A stretch of DNA of 56,737 bases from positions 1 through 56,737 of the forward strand of contig NZ_FMWR01000004.1 in assembly GCF_900103085.1 (NCBI RefSeq), read 5' to 3'. The notes under the pieces were generated by a model, which was not told where the DNA came from, did not search any database, and worked only from the letters and a program-made list of their open reading frames with translations. Position numbers and translations under genes: made by a program. Positions 18,323 to 28,565 of the stretch are shown here, one piece after another (position 1 is the stretch's first letter; each line of letters opens with the position of its first letter). This stretch comes from Gilliamella mensalis (lineage in GTDB: Bacteria; Pseudomonadota; Gammaproteobacteria; Enterobacterales; Orbaceae).

Positions 18323-18344
18323 TAAAAAAACCGGATTAACCGGT
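18323..18344 (-). terminator. Hairpin with T run between upp and uraA
   Basis: A five-bp GC-rich stem (ACCGG at 18330-18334 with CCGGT at 18340-18344) followed on the minus strand by seven T. It is placed 15 bases after the upp stop and would act as a partial terminator inside the operon. Confidence 0.65.
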
Positions 18345-18359
18345 CTAAAATTTGAGATT

Positions 18360-18986
18360 TTATTTTGTGCCGAAGATTTTATCTCCAGCGTCCCCAAGTC
18401 CTGGCAATATGTAGCCTTTTTCGTTCAACCTCTCATCGATTGATGCAGTATAAAGTTCAACGTCAGGATGAGCTTGTTCAAGCACTTTAATGCCTTCTGG
18501 TGCAGCAACCAAAACTAATACTTTAATATTTTTACAGCCTGCTTTTTTAAGCAGATCGATCGTCGCAACCATAGAACCGCCTGTTGCCAGCATTGGATCA
18601 ACAACCAAAGCCATTCGCTCTTCAATATCAGAGGTTAACTTTTGGAAATAAGGAACTGGTTCAAGGGTTTCTTCGTTACGGTAAAAACCCACAACGCTAA
18701 TTCGGGCGCTTGGTATATGTTCAAGCACACCATCCATCATACCTAAACCTGCACGTAAAATTGGTACTACCGTAATTTTTTTACCTTTAATTCGTTCAAC
18801 TTGCACAGGTCCACACCAACCTTTTATAGTCACTGTTTCAGTTGGTAAATCAGCAGTTGCTTCATAAGTTAATAAACTGCCAACTTCGCTGGCAAGGTCA
18901 CGAAAGTCTTTGGTGCTAATATCGTGTTCGCGCATTAATCCAATTTTATGGCGTACAAGAGGATGTTTTACTTCAACTATTTTCAT
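18360..18986 (-). CDS. upp: Uracil phosphoribosyltransferase
   Basis: Pyrimidine salvage enzyme that joins uracil to PRPP to give UMP. The 208 residues equal the enteric length. The PRPP-binding loop reads [20 protein letters not shown], and [13 protein letters not shown] and the C-terminal [10 protein letters not shown] uracil-binding end are present. The ribosome site is GAGG, about six bases ahead of ATG 18986. It is first in a upp-uraA unit. The leader contains a 7-bp inverted repeat with a long loop (18994-19000 and 19036-19042) of unclear use. Confidence 0.97.
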   Translation of the reverse strand: MKIVEVKHPLVRHKIGLMREHDISTKDFRDLASEVGSLLTYEATADLPTETVTIKGWCGPVQVERIKGKKITVVPILRAGLGMMDGVLEHIPSARISVVGFYRNEETLEPVPYFQKLTSDIEERMALVVDPMLATGGSMVATIDLLKKAGCKNIKVLVLVAAPEGIKVLEQAHPDVELYTASIDERLNEKGYILPGLGDAGDKIFGTK

Positions 18987-19235
18987 GGAGGGCCTCAGTG
19001 CTATTTTCTATAATCTGTTAATCGGTATAAATAACCACTGAGCGATAATTCTAACATAGTTATCACTTTATGAAAACCTCGAATCAACAAGCTATCAATG
19101 ATATAACTATCGATAAAAAAATAAAAAATAGGAAATTTAATCATAAAAATAATTTTTATTTTCATTTTATTTTCATTAAAATAACTAATATAAATAACTT
19201 GTTTTATTAATTAAACTAAAAAGGAATATAAAGAA

Positions 19236-19598
19236 ATGAATTGGTTTATTGATTGTATTACAAAAAATTATGCAAATTTTAATGGACGAGCGCGTCGTAA
19301 AGAATATTGGATGTTCGTTTTATTCAGTGTTATTTTAGCAGTTTTAACAATCATCATTGATAAAATAATTGGAAACGACCTGATGATTGTAACCTGTATT
19401 TTGTCGTTAGCACTGCTTCTTCCTAATTTAGCGGTTACTGTACGCCGCTTACATGATACAAATAAATCCGGTTGGTGGATTTTGTTGCAATTTATTCCAT
19501 ACGTAGGTGGTATTATAATATTTGTCTTATGCATGCTAGACTCAACACCAGGTAGCAACCAATACGGTGAAAATCCTAAAGGGATGAACTACCATTAA
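19236..19598 (+). CDS. DUF805 family inner-membrane protein
   Basis: A 120-residue protein with the DUF805 signature: an N-terminal amphipathic start (MNWFIDCITKNYANFNGRAR) with the R-R-K-E-Y-W motif, then hydrophobic segments near residues 27-41, 49-66 and 80-100, and the conserved RRLHDTNKSGWW loop. Its molecular role is not known; relatives are YhaH and YhaI of E. coli. It stands alone with AAAGGAATA ahead of the ATG. The upstream region has an 11-base tandem repeat of T-rich sequence (near 19154-19176). The stop codon overlaps a perfect 12-bp hairpin. Confidence 0.85.
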   Translation: MNWFIDCITKNYANFNGRARRKEYWMFVLFSVILAVLTIIIDKIIGNDLMIVTCILSLALLLPNLAVTVRRLHDTNKSGWWILLQFIPYVGGIIIFVLCMLDSTPGSNQYGENPKGMNYH

Positions 19599-19623
19599 CC
19601 TTATCACTAAAAGTGATAAGGTT
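19597..19623. terminator. Perfect hairpin between convergent DUF805 gene and gntR
   Basis: A 12-bp perfect stem (19597-19608 with 19612-19623) and a 3-base AAA loop. It overlaps the DUF805 stop and lies 29 bases from the end of gntR, so it may serve both. Neither side has a proper T run, so confidence is moderate. Confidence 0.5.
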
Positions 19624-19652
19624 AAATCATTCAAAATGCACTTTATGTTTTA

Positions 19653-20657
19653 TCAAATACTTTCCCCGTCTAAATACTCAACCGGCAAATCAATCACTTT
19701 TTTATCAATTTGTTCACCATTAATCCGTTTTAATAACAGCTCTGCGGCAATTTTTCCCATTTCAATCCTTGGTGTCTGTATAGACGCCAATTTGGGATTC
19801 ATAAATTGACCAATTTGATGTCCATGAAAACCAACAATCGCTATTTTTTTGGGCACTTCAATCCCCATCCGTTGACATTCAAGTAATACCCCTAGAGCTA
19901 AGTCATCATTAGTACTAAAAATACCGTCAACACAAGGAAATTCTGTTAAAATTTGATGCAAAAATCTCGCCCCCAATTCGTAAGACGACGCTTCTTTAGT
20001 CGCTAGTGTTCGTGGGATTAATCCTGCATCTTCCATCGCCTTTTCATAACCTTGTTGACGAATAATACTCCGTTGATCTTGCCTTGCGCTAAAATAGACA
20101 ATATTTCGACGCCCTTTAGTTATCATGCGCTGAATCATATTTTTAGTCGCAGTAAAATTATCAAATCCAACTGCCATATCAATGCAAGGTGAAACACTAT
20201 CCATAATTTCAACCACAGGTATGCCCGAAATTTCAATCATTTTTAAAGTTGCTGGAGTATGTGTTCTTTCGGTTAGAATTAATCCATCAATATTATAAGA
20301 AAGTAATGATCGCAACCGTGATTCTTCTTTATCTGAACTGTATCCAGTATGGGTAATCATGGTTTGATATCCCCGAGCATCCGTCACCGTTTCAATCCCT
20401 TTTAAAATATCAGCAAAAACTTGATTGGTAAAAGAAGGAAACACAATACCAATTGCATTGCTTTTAGCATTAGATAGCATATCAGGGGCTTTATTCGGAA
20501 TATAGCCTAGCTCATCTATCGCAGCTGAAATTTGTAATTGAAGAGGTTTAGAGACCAAATTAGGATCACGTAAAAAACGGCTAACTGTCATTTTACTAAT
20601 CCCAATTAAATTGGCGATTTCTTGCAAACCCGTTCGACGTTTTTTATGGCTATTCAT
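19653..20657 (-). CDS. gntR: LacI-family repressor, GntR (gluconate) type
   Basis: A 334-residue repressor. The N-terminal helix-turn-helix ([20 protein letters not shown], residues 11-30) is followed by a periplasmic-binding-protein-like sensor domain. Stretches such as [31 protein letters not shown] and [10 protein letters not shown] correspond closely to E. coli GntR, the repressor of gluconate uptake and kinase genes, so gluconate is the likely ligand. No gluconate gene lies nearby. Its ATG overlaps the last 8 bases of ung, so it is probably co-transcribed and translationally coupled with a DNA-repair gene, an unusual pairing. Confidence 0.85.
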   Translation of the reverse strand: MNSHKKRRTGLQEIANLIGISKMTVSRFLRDPNLVSKPLQLQISAAIDELGYIPNKAPDMLSNAKSNAIGIVFPSFTNQVFADILKGIETVTDARGYQTMITHTGYSSDKEESRLRSLLSYNIDGLILTERTHTPATLKMIEISGIPVVEIMDSVSPCIDMAVGFDNFTATKNMIQRMITKGRRNIVYFSARQDQRSIIRQQGYEKAMEDAGLIPRTLATKEASSYELGARFLHQILTEFPCVDGIFSTNDDLALGVLLECQRMGIEVPKKIAIVGFHGHQIGQFMNPKLASIQTPRIEMGKIAAELLLKRINGEQIDKKVIDLPVEYLDGESI

Positions 20658-21342
20658 TCACTTTTTCCGGTAGCGTTGGCTGCCAATTTATAGCTACCTT
20701 ACCTTGTTGTATAATAATATCATTTGCTTTTGAAAAATGCTTACAGCCCAAAAATCCACGATGAGCAGATAACGGTGATGGATGCACTGACGTTAATACA
20801 TGGTGTTTTTGACGATTAATAAACTGCCCTTTTTTTTGTGCTGGCGATCCCCACAATAAAAAAACCACACCCTCAAGATGTTTATCAATTGCTGCTATCA
20901 CATGGTCAGTAAAGGTTTCCCAACCTATTTTTGCATGAGAATGCGCCTGCCCTGCTTCAACAGTGAGCACATTATTTAATAATAATACGCCTTGAGTCGC
21001 CCAAGAAGCTAAATAGCCATGAGAAGGAATTGTAAACCCCGCAATATCCGTTGATAGCTCTTTATAGATATTCATTAACGATGGTGGTGGCTTAATTCCC
21101 GGTAAAACAGAAAATGAAAGTCCGTGAGCTTGATTAGGTCCATGATAAGGATCTTGCCCTAAAATCACGACTTTGATTTGATCAAATGGCGTGAAGCGAA
21201 ACGCATTAAACACATCATGCTGGGGTGGATACACAATCTTACCATTAGCGCGCTCAGATGCCACAAATTGTATTATATGTTGAAAATAGGGCTTCTGTTT
21301 TTCACCGCCGATGACGTCATGCCATGTTAATTGATTACTCAT
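20650..21342 (-). CDS. ung: Uracil-DNA glycosylase
   Basis: Removes uracil from DNA as the first step of base-excision repair. The 230-residue protein has the water-activating loop [18 protein letters not shown] (Asp in the first motif), the [12 protein letters not shown] strand and the [11 protein letters not shown] leucine loop with its catalytic His. Its 3' end overlaps gntR by 8 bases. Length and motifs are normal for family 1. Confidence 0.97.
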   Translation of the reverse strand: MSNQLTWHDVIGGEKQKPYFQHIIQFVASERANGKIVYPPQHDVFNAFRFTPFDQIKVVILGQDPYHGPNQAHGLSFSVLPGIKPPPSLMNIYKELSTDIAGFTIPSHGYLASWATQGVLLLNNVLTVEAGQAHSHAKIGWETFTDHVIAAIDKHLEGVVFLLWGSPAQKKGQFINRQKHHVLTSVHPSPLSAHRGFLGCKHFSKANDIIIQQGKVAINWQPTLPEKVNE

Positions 21343-21791
21343 ACAATACCTATACTATAATTTTATATGACTCAACAACACTATTTGCTGATTACAATAA
21401 TTATACCTAAAAATCATAATAAACCTAATGCTAATCAGCTTAAACCTCACTACAGCAAGATTATTAAATATTCAGTTAGACACGCAATACAACCAAGTAT
21501 TTAATGCTTCAATATTAATGACATATTTTTACAAAATTTTAAATCACAATCAGTTTGGCTAAATCGAATATTAAGTTGTGCTCCTTTATTGTTAAAAAGA
21601 CAATTGATAAGGAGGAATAAATAAAAAAATAATTAATGTAATAAATAGTTTTCATACAATCATAACTAAAATACTAAACAAAGGTATTACTTATTGAATC
21701 GATAGCTTTTTTTGACTTTAATCAAATATTCAAAGTGCTATATTAACCCTAATTATTTTAGGGCAATAAGGCCCCGTTAGGAGGATTTAAA
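21343..21791. other. Divergent control region between ung and grcA
   Basis: About 450 bases without a gene, AT-rich. The last 80 bases hold the FNR-like site and promoter of grcA. An AAGGAGG string at 21609-21615 has no ORF behind it. An 8-base inverted repeat (GCTGATTA near 21389 and TAATCAGC near 21432) is the only other structure noticed. Confidence 0.5.
21712..21725. promoter_or_regulatory. FNR-like binding site upstream of grcA
   Basis: TTGAC-TTTA-ATCAA matches the FNR consensus TTGAT-N4-ATCAA at nine of ten defined positions. Its centre is about 30 bases from a TAATTA/TATATT -10-like sequence, a spacing close to that of class II activation. The E. coli homologue of this gene is induced anaerobically by FNR, which supports the assignment. 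Confidence 0.65.
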
Positions 21792-22175
21792 ATGATTACA
21801 GGTATCCAAATTACTAAAGCAGATAATGCAGCACTTCTTAACTCTTTCTGGTTATTAGACGACGCCACAAAAGAAGCGCGTTGTGTAGCTGCTAAATCAG
21901 TTTATAAAGAAGATCAAGTGATCCCAACTGCAGAACTAGGTCAATTCGAATATCGTGAAGTTCCATTAGATGTTGCCCCTACTGTTAAAGTTGAAGGTGG
22001 TCAACATTTAAATGTTAATGTACTTCGCCGTGAAACATTAGAAGATGCTGTAAAAAATCCTGAAAAATACCCACAATTAACTATTCGTGTTTCTGGTTAT
22101 GCGGTACGTTTTAACTCACTAACTGCTGAACAACAACGCGATGTTATTGCTCGTACATTTACAACTAAAATCTAA
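21792..22175 (+). CDS. grcA: Autonomous glycyl radical cofactor GrcA (YfiD)
   Basis: A 127-residue spare part for pyruvate formate-lyase. When oxygen cuts the enzyme at its glycyl radical, GrcA supplies a replacement radical domain. The radical glycine is Gly 102 in RVSGYAVRF, and the whole C-terminal half ([19 protein letters not shown]) copies the end of pyruvate formate-lyase. Length equals E. coli YfiD. A strong AGGAGG ribosome site precedes the ATG, an FNR-like box lies upstream and a terminator follows, indicating a well-expressed, anaerobically induced single-gene unit. Confidence 0.97.
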   Translation: MITGIQITKADNAALLNSFWLLDDATKEARCVAAKSVYKEDQVIPTAELGQFEYREVPLDVAPTVKVEGGQHLNVNVLRRETLEDAVKNPEKYPQLTIRVSGYAVRFNSLTAEQQRDVIARTFTTKI

Positions 22176-22196
22176 TTTTTTGATGCCAAAATTTAT

Positions 22197-22223
22197 AAAC
22201 CCAGCAAATGCTGGGTTTTTTTT
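22197..22223 (+). terminator. Terminator after grcA
   Basis: A stem AAACCCAGC (22197-22205) with GCTGGGTTT (22210-22218), a 4-base loop, and a T run to 22223. Textbook form. Confidence 0.92.
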
Positions 22224-22635
22224 ATGCATAAAATTGAAATAAATTGCCCTACCTATTTTTAACTTTTTAGTTCTGTGTTAATTAAAGTCTATTTTAATTA
22301 GGTTTTGGATGTTTTATTCATTTGGTGTAAAAAGTCGCTACTATGATAACCTTCGCCCCCCTGATGACCTTAAATTACTTATAATAATTTAATTTATTTG
22401 AAATAATCCAAAAAACTTTAATATAATCAACAATCTATCTGAATGATTTTTATAGAGTAATATAACTTACATAACATCGAAAGATGCGAATATGATTGTC
22501 TTTTTCTGGCGTTGGTATGTGCCAACATATAAGAATTGAATTGAAACAAAGTGCTATACTATTTTTAATAATCAGTGCGGTTGATAGAATAACCCGTTTT
22601 CAACCGCCCTATTATTAATTTATTTTTTTATTACA
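22224..22635. other. Gap between grcA and the end of dnaJ
   Basis: About 410 bases without a recognisable gene. On the dnaJ side an 8-bp stem (GCGGTTGA at 22577-22584 with TCAACCGC at 22600-22607) could end the dnaK-dnaJ transcript, but no T run follows. A small GTTGG/CCAAC hairpin sits near 22513-22528. A short GC-rich patch around 22353-22369 is unexplained. Confidence 0.4.
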
Positions 22636-23763
22636 TTAGCCAAAAAACTTTTTCACTTTGTCAAAGAAGCTTTTTTCTTTGGGACTGTGTTTAGAGTTTT
22701 TATCGGCTTTAAAGCTTTCGCCTAGCTCTTTAAGCAGCTCTTTTTGTTTGCTCGTTAGGTTAACGGGTGTTTCAACCACAACATGGCAGTAAAGATCACC
22801 CACCGCACTACCACGTAATGATTTGATGCCTTTACCTCGTAGTCGGAACATTTTACCGGTTTGTGTTTCAGCAGGAATCGTTAAGCTGACCTTGCCATTA
22901 AGGGTTGGTACTTCAACTTCGCCACCAAGTGATGCCAATACAATATTAATTGGAATTTCGCAATGCAAATTGGTGCCGTCTCGCTCAAAAATAGCATGTG
23001 GTTTAATTTGCATTTGAACATATAAATCACCTGCTGGTGCGCCATTTAAACCGGCTTCGCCCTCACCAGATAGTCGAATACGGTTGCCTGTATCAACACC
23101 GGCTGGAATAGTAACAGACAATGTTTTCGTTTTTTCAACACGACCTTCACCATGACATTTTTTACATGGATTTTTAACCACTTTACCCCGTCCATGACAA
23201 GTTGGACACTCTTGTTGCACGGCAAAAAATCCTTGTCGCATTTGTACAACACCTGCACCATGACATGTATTACACGTGACCACATCAGAAGATTTTTCAG
23301 CGCCTTGCCCATGGCAAGTATCACAACTTACCCAAGTTGGTACTTTAATTTCTTTATTAACGCCTGCTGCGGCTTCTTCTAATGTTAGAGAGATATTGTA
23401 TTGTAAGTCATTACCGCGAGATGCGGTTTGACTGCGTCCACGACCGCCACCAAAGAAATCACTAAATATATCGTCGAATGCACCGCCGCCAAAACCACCA
23501 AATCCGCCGAATCCACCAGATCCACCCTGTCCTTGTTCAAAAGCAGCATGTCCATATTGATCATAAGCTGCTTTTTTTTGCGGATCAGTTAGGATTTCGT
23601 AAGCTTCTTTCACTTCTTTGAACTTTGCTTCGGCTTCGGCTTTGTTATCTTGATTCTTATCAGGATGATATTTCATCGCTAGGCGTTTATAGGCTTTTTT
23701 TATCTCACTTTCACTGGCACTTTTACTAACGCCCAATGTTTCATAATAATCTTTCTTCGCCAT
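22636..23763 (-). CDS. dnaJ: Chaperone DnaJ (Hsp40)
   Basis: Co-chaperone that delivers substrates to DnaK and stimulates its ATPase. The 375 residues show the J domain with HPD in [10 protein letters not shown] (residues 33-35), a Gly/Phe-rich linker ([16 protein letters not shown]), four zinc-binding CXXCXGXG repeats ([32 protein letters not shown]), and the C-terminal substrate domains. It is the second gene of a dnaK-dnaJ unit, 127 bases behind dnaK, with a hairpin in the gap. Confidence 0.98.
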   Translation of the reverse strand: MAKKDYYETLGVSKSASESEIKKAYKRLAMKYHPDKNQDNKAEAEAKFKEVKEAYEILTDPQKKAAYDQYGHAAFEQGQGGSGGFGGFGGFGGGAFDDIFSDFFGGGRGRSQTASRGNDLQYNISLTLEEAAAGVNKEIKVPTWVSCDTCHGQGAEKSSDVVTCNTCHGAGVVQMRQGFFAVQQECPTCHGRGKVVKNPCKKCHGEGRVEKTKTLSVTIPAGVDTGNRIRLSGEGEAGLNGAPAGDLYVQMQIKPHAIFERDGTNLHCEIPINIVLASLGGEVEVPTLNGKVSLTIPAETQTGKMFRLRGKGIKSLRGSAVGDLYCHVVVETPVNLTSKQKELLKELGESFKADKNSKHSPKEKSFFDKVKKFFG

Positions 23764-23800
23764 AATTAACCTTTATTTTTTTATGATTGTATAAACAACT

Positions 23801-23830
23801 AAACGGGCTTGAGTTACCTCGCGCCCGTTT
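23801..23830 (-). other. Hairpin in the dnaK-dnaJ gap
   Basis: AAACGGGC (23801-23808) pairs with GCCCGTTT (23823-23830) around a 14-base loop. No T run follows, so it is more likely an RNA-stability or partial attenuation element than a terminator. Confidence 0.4.
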
Positions 23831-23890
23831 AACTTGTTATATGCTTAAAACTTGTTGAAATAACTCATTAAAAAACATTGTAGTTAATGT

Positions 23891-25810
23891 TTATTTTTTA
23901 TCATCATCAACTTCTTTGAAGTCTGCATCAACAACATCATCTTGCGCATTAGTGTTTCCACTATTTGCTTGACCCGCACCTTGAGCTGCTTGGGCTTGTT
24001 GTTGTGCTAATTCAAGCAATTTTTTAGATGCTTCCATTAATGCATTAATTTTAGCTTCAATTTCTGCTTTATCTTCGCCACGAGCGGCAACTTCTAAAGC
24101 ACTAACTGCATCTTCAATTGCTTTTTTATCATCAGCTGATAACTGATCACCGGCTTCAGTCACTTGTTTACGTGTTGAGTGAACAAGATGATCGGCTTGG
24201 TTACGAGTTTGAGCTAGCTCTTCAAATTTACGGTCTGCATCGGCATTAGCTTCTGCATCGTTAACCATTTTTTGAATTTCTTCTTCACTTAATCCTGAAG
24301 AGGCTTTAATGGTAATTTTTTGTTCACGTCCAGTATTTTTGTCTTTCGCAGATACATGTAAAATACCGTCAGCATCAATATCAAAAGTAACTTCAATTTG
24401 TGGCATACCGCGAGGTGCAGCTTGAATACCATCTAGATTGAATTGACCTAATGATTTGTTATCGCCCGCACGTTTACGTTCACCTTGTAACACATGAATG
24501 GTTACAGCTGATTGATTATCTTCAGCAGTTGAGAACACTTGACTATGTTTAGTTGGAATAGTTGTGTTCTTTTCAATTAAAGCGGTCATTACACCGCCCA
24601 TAGTCTCAATACCTAAAGACAATGGCGTAACATCAAGTAATAACACATCTTTAACATCACCACCAAGTACACCACCTTGAACAGCCGCACCAACAGCAAC
24701 CGCTTCATCAGGGTTTACATCTTTACGTGGTTCTTTACCAAAGAAGTCAGCAACCGCTTTTTGAACCATTGGCATACGTGTTTGACCACCAACAAGAATA
24801 ACGTCTTTAATGTCAGAAACAGAAAGACCTGCATCTTGTAATGCTGTTTTTACAGGATCCATTGAACGTTTAACTAAATCTTCAACTAAAGACTCAAGTT
24901 TAGCGCGTGTTACTTTAATATTTAAATGTTTTGGACCACTTGCATCAGCAGTGATATACGGTAAATTAATATCAGTTTGTTGTGCTGATGATAATTCAAT
25001 TTTTGCTTTTTCTGCCGCTTCTTTTAAACGTTGCATTGCTAGCGGATCATTTTTTAGATCGAAGTTTTGTTCACGTTTAAATTCGTCAACTAAATAGTTG
25101 ATTAAGCGTGAGTCAAAATCTTCACCACCTAAGTGAGTATCACCATTTGTTGCTAATACTTCAAAGGTTTTTTCGCCATCAACGTCGTCGATTTCGATAA
25201 TAGAAATATCAAATGTACCACCACCAAGGTCATAAACAGCAATAGTACGGTTACCTACATCTTTATCTAAACCATAAGCAAGGGCTGCAGCTGTTGGTTC
25301 GTTGATGATACGTTTTACATCAAGTCCAGCAATACGACCAGCATCTTTGGTTGCTTGACGTTGTGCGTCGTTAAAATAAGCAGGAACAGTAATTACCGCT
25401 TCAGTCACCGCTTCACCAAGATAATCTTCTGCTGTTTTTTTCATTTTCTTTAATACTTCAGCAGAAATTTGTGGTGGTGCAATTTTTTGACCTTTAACAT
25501 CAACCCATGCATCACCATTATCGGCTTTTACAATTTTATATGGCATGATGCTAACATCGCGTTGTACTTCGGCATCTTCAAAACGACGACCAATTAAACG
25601 TTTAATGGCAAATAATGTATTTTGTGGATTAGTTACTGCTTGACGTTTTGCTGGTTGACCAACTAAGATTTCACCATCTTGAGTATAAGCAATAATGGAA
25701 GGGGTTGTGCGATCACCTTCTGCATTTTCTAATACTTTTGCTTGGCCATTGTCCATGACAGCAACACATGAATTTGTTGTACCTAAATCAATACCAATAA
25801 TTTTACCCAT
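23891..25810 (-). CDS. dnaK: Chaperone DnaK (Hsp70)
   Basis: ATP-driven protein-folding chaperone and the negative regulator of sigma-32. The 639 residues include the Hsp70 start [14 protein letters not shown], the signature [16 protein letters not shown], the [14 protein letters not shown] strand, and the substrate domain with [16 protein letters not shown]. It ends in a Gln/Ala-rich tail and an acidic DDDKK terminus. It is divergent from satP. Two sigma-32-type promoters lie upstream, and rpoH itself is encoded at 52457-53317. Confidence 0.98.
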   Translation of the reverse strand: MGKIIGIDLGTTNSCVAVMDNGQAKVLENAEGDRTTPSIIAYTQDGEILVGQPAKRQAVTNPQNTLFAIKRLIGRRFEDAEVQRDVSIMPYKIVKADNGDAWVDVKGQKIAPPQISAEVLKKMKKTAEDYLGEAVTEAVITVPAYFNDAQRQATKDAGRIAGLDVKRIINEPTAAALAYGLDKDVGNRTIAVYDLGGGTFDISIIEIDDVDGEKTFEVLATNGDTHLGGEDFDSRLINYLVDEFKREQNFDLKNDPLAMQRLKEAAEKAKIELSSAQQTDINLPYITADASGPKHLNIKVTRAKLESLVEDLVKRSMDPVKTALQDAGLSVSDIKDVILVGGQTRMPMVQKAVADFFGKEPRKDVNPDEAVAVGAAVQGGVLGGDVKDVLLLDVTPLSLGIETMGGVMTALIEKNTTIPTKHSQVFSTAEDNQSAVTIHVLQGERKRAGDNKSLGQFNLDGIQAAPRGMPQIEVTFDIDADGILHVSAKDKNTGREQKITIKASSGLSEEEIQKMVNDAEANADADRKFEELAQTRNQADHLVHSTRKQVTEAGDQLSADDKKAIEDAVSALEVAARGEDKAEIEAKINALMEASKKLLELAQQQAQAAQGAGQANSGNTNAQDDVVDADFKEVDDDKK

Positions 25811-25846
25811 AATCTTTTCTCCTCAAAATCTGTATTTTATTTCTTG

Positions 25847-25875
25847 TATATAGGTCTTAAATATTAATTTTCAAG
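25847..25875 (-). promoter_or_regulatory. Proximal sigma-32-like promoter of dnaK
   Basis: On the minus strand: CTTGAAA (25875-25869), a 14-base spacer, then CCTATATA (25854-25847). The -35 is a perfect sigma-32 match and the -10 is partial compared with CCCCATNT. Confidence 0.6.
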
Positions 25876-25910
25876 CCTTTATTTCACAAAGAAATGTTTT
25901 TGTTTTCACA

Positions 25911-25944
25911 TAAATGGGAACATTATTATTAATATCAAGGGGGG
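25911..25944 (-). promoter_or_regulatory. Distal sigma-32-like promoter of dnaK
   Basis: On the minus strand: CCCCCCTTGATA, a 14-base spacer, then CCCATTTA, close to the heat-shock consensus CCCTTGAA with CCCCATNT. It lies about 100 bases ahead of the dnaK start. Two tandem heat-shock promoters also drive dnaK in E. coli. Confidence 0.8.
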
Positions 25945-26041
25945 CAAAAAAATAATTTTCTCGGAAATCTTGATTATCGCGTTTTCTGCACTTATTATTG
26001 CCGCTCTTTTTTAATCATCAAACTTAACTTATAGGATCCTT

Positions 26042-26620
26042 ATGGAACAAACAAAACTTGCAAATCCTGGCCCACTTGGTTTAATGGGATTTGGTATGAC
26101 AACAATTTTATTAAATATTCATAATGCTGGATTTTTTCCTGTTATGACAGTCATTGTCTCAATGGGTATTTTTTATGGTGGTCTTGCTCAAGTCATTGCT
26201 GGTATTTTAGAATTTAGAAAAGGCAATACATTTGGTACAACAGCATTTACTTCTTATGGTTTCTTTTGGATTGCGTTAGTGGGCATTTGGTACTTACCTA
26301 CTTCGCCAGCAACAGCACCATCTGATGCAACTTTTGTGGGTATCTTCCTTGCTTTATGGGGTATTTTTACTGGCTTTATGTTTATTGGCACATTAAAAGG
26401 TAACCGCGTATTACAATTTGTTTTTGCTAGTTTAACCGTGTTATTTGCTTTATTAGCTATTGGTAATATTTCAGGTAACCATGACATTCTTCATATCGCT
26501 GGTTTTGAAGGTATTATTTGTGGCGCAAGTGCCATTTATTTAGCTATGGCTGAAGTGATTAATGAGCAATACGGTCGTACCATTTTACCTATTGGTGCAC
26601 CAAAAGGCGCTGCACATTAA
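26042..26620 (+). CDS. satP: Acetate/succinate-proton symporter SatP (YaaH)
   Basis: Small inner-membrane carboxylate transporter of the AceTr (GPR1/FUN34/YaaH) family. The 192 residues carry the family motif NPGPLGLMGFG near residue 8 and six hydrophobic helices, including GIFYGGLAQVIAGILEF and FTSYGFFWIALVGIW. It takes up acetate and succinate in E. coli. It is divergent from dnaK; E. coli also keeps yaaH near dnaK, with two genes between them that are absent here. A strong bidirectional terminator follows. Confidence 0.93.
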   Translation: MEQTKLANPGPLGLMGFGMTTILLNIHNAGFFPVMTVIVSMGIFYGGLAQVIAGILEFRKGNTFGTTAFTSYGFFWIALVGIWYLPTSPATAPSDATFVGIFLALWGIFTGFMFIGTLKGNRVLQFVFASLTVLFALLAIGNISGNHDILHIAGFEGIICGASAIYLAMAEVINEQYGRTILPIGAPKGAAH

Positions 26621-26644
26621 TAAATTTTACTTAATTTCAATAAT

Positions 26645-26674
26645 AAAAAAACGGGGAATTATCCCCGTTTTTTT
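26645..26674. terminator. Bidirectional terminator between satP and asnB
   Basis: A 13-bp stem with a CGGGGA/TCCCCG core, flanked by seven A and seven T (26645-26657 with 26662-26674). It can stop both converging genes. Confidence 0.93.
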
Positions 26675-26688
26675 ATTAGGTTTTATTA

Positions 26689-28365
26689 TTAACTATTTTT
26701 ATAAGCATCGTTATGAACACCAACTGCCGCACGTCCAGACGGATCGTTTAGGTTCTTAAATGATTCATCCCATTCAATCGCTTTCGCAGTTGAGCAAGCA
26801 ACTGTTGGACCACCAGGCACACAATGTGCTGCACTTTCAAGTGGGAATAGTTCATCAAAAATCTCACGATACATATAAGCTTCTTTTGAAGTCGGCGTAT
26901 TGTACGGGAAGCGGAATTTTGCATTTTCTAATTGCTGATCAGTAATTTTACTTTCGGCAATCTCTTTTAATGTATCAATCCAGCTATAACCCACACCGTC
27001 AGAGAATTGCTCTTTTTGACGCCAAACAACCGATGCTGGTAAGTAAGATTCAAATGCTTCGCGGACAATGTGTTTTTCCATTTTGCCATTACTACCACAC
27101 ATTTTATCTTTTGGATTAATGCGCATAGCAACATCTAAGAATTTCTTATCAAGGAATGGAACGCGCGCTTCAACGCCCCATGCCGCCATCGCTTTATTAG
27201 CACGAGCACAATCATACATATGCAGTGCCGCTAATTTGCGTACGGTTTCTTCATGGAACTCTTTGGCATTTGGTGCTTTGTGGAAATAAAGATAACCACC
27301 AAACACTTCATCAGCACCTTCACCCGATAGTACCATTTTAATGCCCATAGCTTTGATTTTACGTGCCATTAAATACATCGGTGTGGACGCGCGAATAGTT
27401 GTTACATCATAAGTTTCAATGAAATAAATTACATCACGAATGGCATCAATACCTTCTTGAATAGTAAAGTTAATTTCATGATGAACTGTACCTAAATGAT
27501 CCGCAACCGCTTGCGCCGCTTTAAGATCGGGTGCACCTTTTAAACCAACAGCAAATGAGTGCAACTGCGGCCACCATGCTTCTGATTTTTCGTGATCTTC
27601 AACACGGCGCGCTGAGAATTTTTTAGTGATTGCTGAAATGACTGAAGAATCAAGTCCTCCTGATAATAACACACCATAAGGCACATCAGACATCAAATGA
27701 CCTTTTACTGACTCTTCTAATGCAAGGCGAAGTTCATTGATGTCTGTTTTATTATCCTTAACATTGTCATAATCCATCCAGTCACGTTTGTAGTAGGTTT
27801 TGATTTCACCTTCGGTACTAGATAAGTAACATCCTGGAGGAAAAGCCTCAATTGTTTTACAAACAGGCACGAGTGCTTTCATTTCAGAGGCAACATAAAA
27901 TGTGCCATTTTCATCATGACCAGTATACATTGGAATAATACCGATATGATCACGACCAATAAAATAGCTACCTTTATTAATATCATAAAGGATAAACGCA
28001 AACATGCCTTGTAATTCGTCAAGACAGTCAATACCCTTTTCTTGATATAAAGCAAGAATTACTTCACAGTCTGAACCGGTTTGAAACTCATAACGATCTT
28101 TGTACTGATTTCGGAGTTCTTGATGATTATAAATTTCGCCATTCACCGCTAAAACTAGAGTTTTATCTTTATTATAAAGAGGCTGAGATCCGGTATTAAC
28201 ATCCACAATTGATAAACGTTCATGAGCAAGAATAGCTTTATCAGACGCAAAAATACCAGACCAATCAGGGCCACGATGACGCTGTAGACATGATAGCTCT
28301 AATGCTTTTGTTCGTAGTTGTTCTGGATCTGATTTAATATCAAGAATACCTAAAATCGAACACAT
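26689..28365 (-). CDS. asnB: Asparagine synthetase B (glutamine-hydrolysing)
   Basis: Makes asparagine from aspartate, ATP and glutamine. The glutaminase domain begins with the catalytic Cys 2 (MCSILGILDIK) and has the PLYNKDKTLVLAVNGEIYNH block; the synthetase domain has the P-loop GVLLSGGLDSSVIS and the LSGEGADEVFGGY motif. The ORF extends six codons upstream, but the nucleophile must be the second residue, and GGAGAAAATCA precedes ATG 28365, so that is the start (558 residues). No operon partner is seen. Confidence 0.97.
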   Translation of the reverse strand: MCSILGILDIKSDPEQLRTKALELSCLQRHRGPDWSGIFASDKAILAHERLSIVDVNTGSQPLYNKDKTLVLAVNGEIYNHQELRNQYKDRYEFQTGSDCEVILALYQEKGIDCLDELQGMFAFILYDINKGSYFIGRDHIGIIPMYTGHDENGTFYVASEMKALVPVCKTIEAFPPGCYLSSTEGEIKTYYKRDWMDYDNVKDNKTDINELRLALEESVKGHLMSDVPYGVLLSGGLDSSVISAITKKFSARRVEDHEKSEAWWPQLHSFAVGLKGAPDLKAAQAVADHLGTVHHEINFTIQEGIDAIRDVIYFIETYDVTTIRASTPMYLMARKIKAMGIKMVLSGEGADEVFGGYLYFHKAPNAKEFHEETVRKLAALHMYDCARANKAMAAWGVEARVPFLDKKFLDVAMRINPKDKMCGSNGKMEKHIVREAFESYLPASVVWRQKEQFSDGVGYSWIDTLKEIAESKITDQQLENAKFRFPYNTPTSKEAYMYREIFDELFPLESAAHCVPGGPTVACSTAKAIEWDESFKNLNDPSGRAAVGVHNDAYKNS

Positions 28366-28565
28366 TGATTTTCTCCATTTCAAATCGCATAAGCGATACT
28401 ATTACAAGTAAAAAAACTAACTAGATAAAAACTTCACATCTTTTTTATTTTTATTAAATATAAAAAGATAATGAACAAATATTTAAACAAACAGCATACA
28501 CATTATTAATACACAATTAAAGTACAATGTCATTATACTTTTTCTATCGTTGCAAAAAGTGATGA

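Noticed and set aside
21608-21640. Strong AAGGAGG ribosome-site-like string
   Set aside because: No ORF begins after it; ATG at 21636 is followed directly by TAA.
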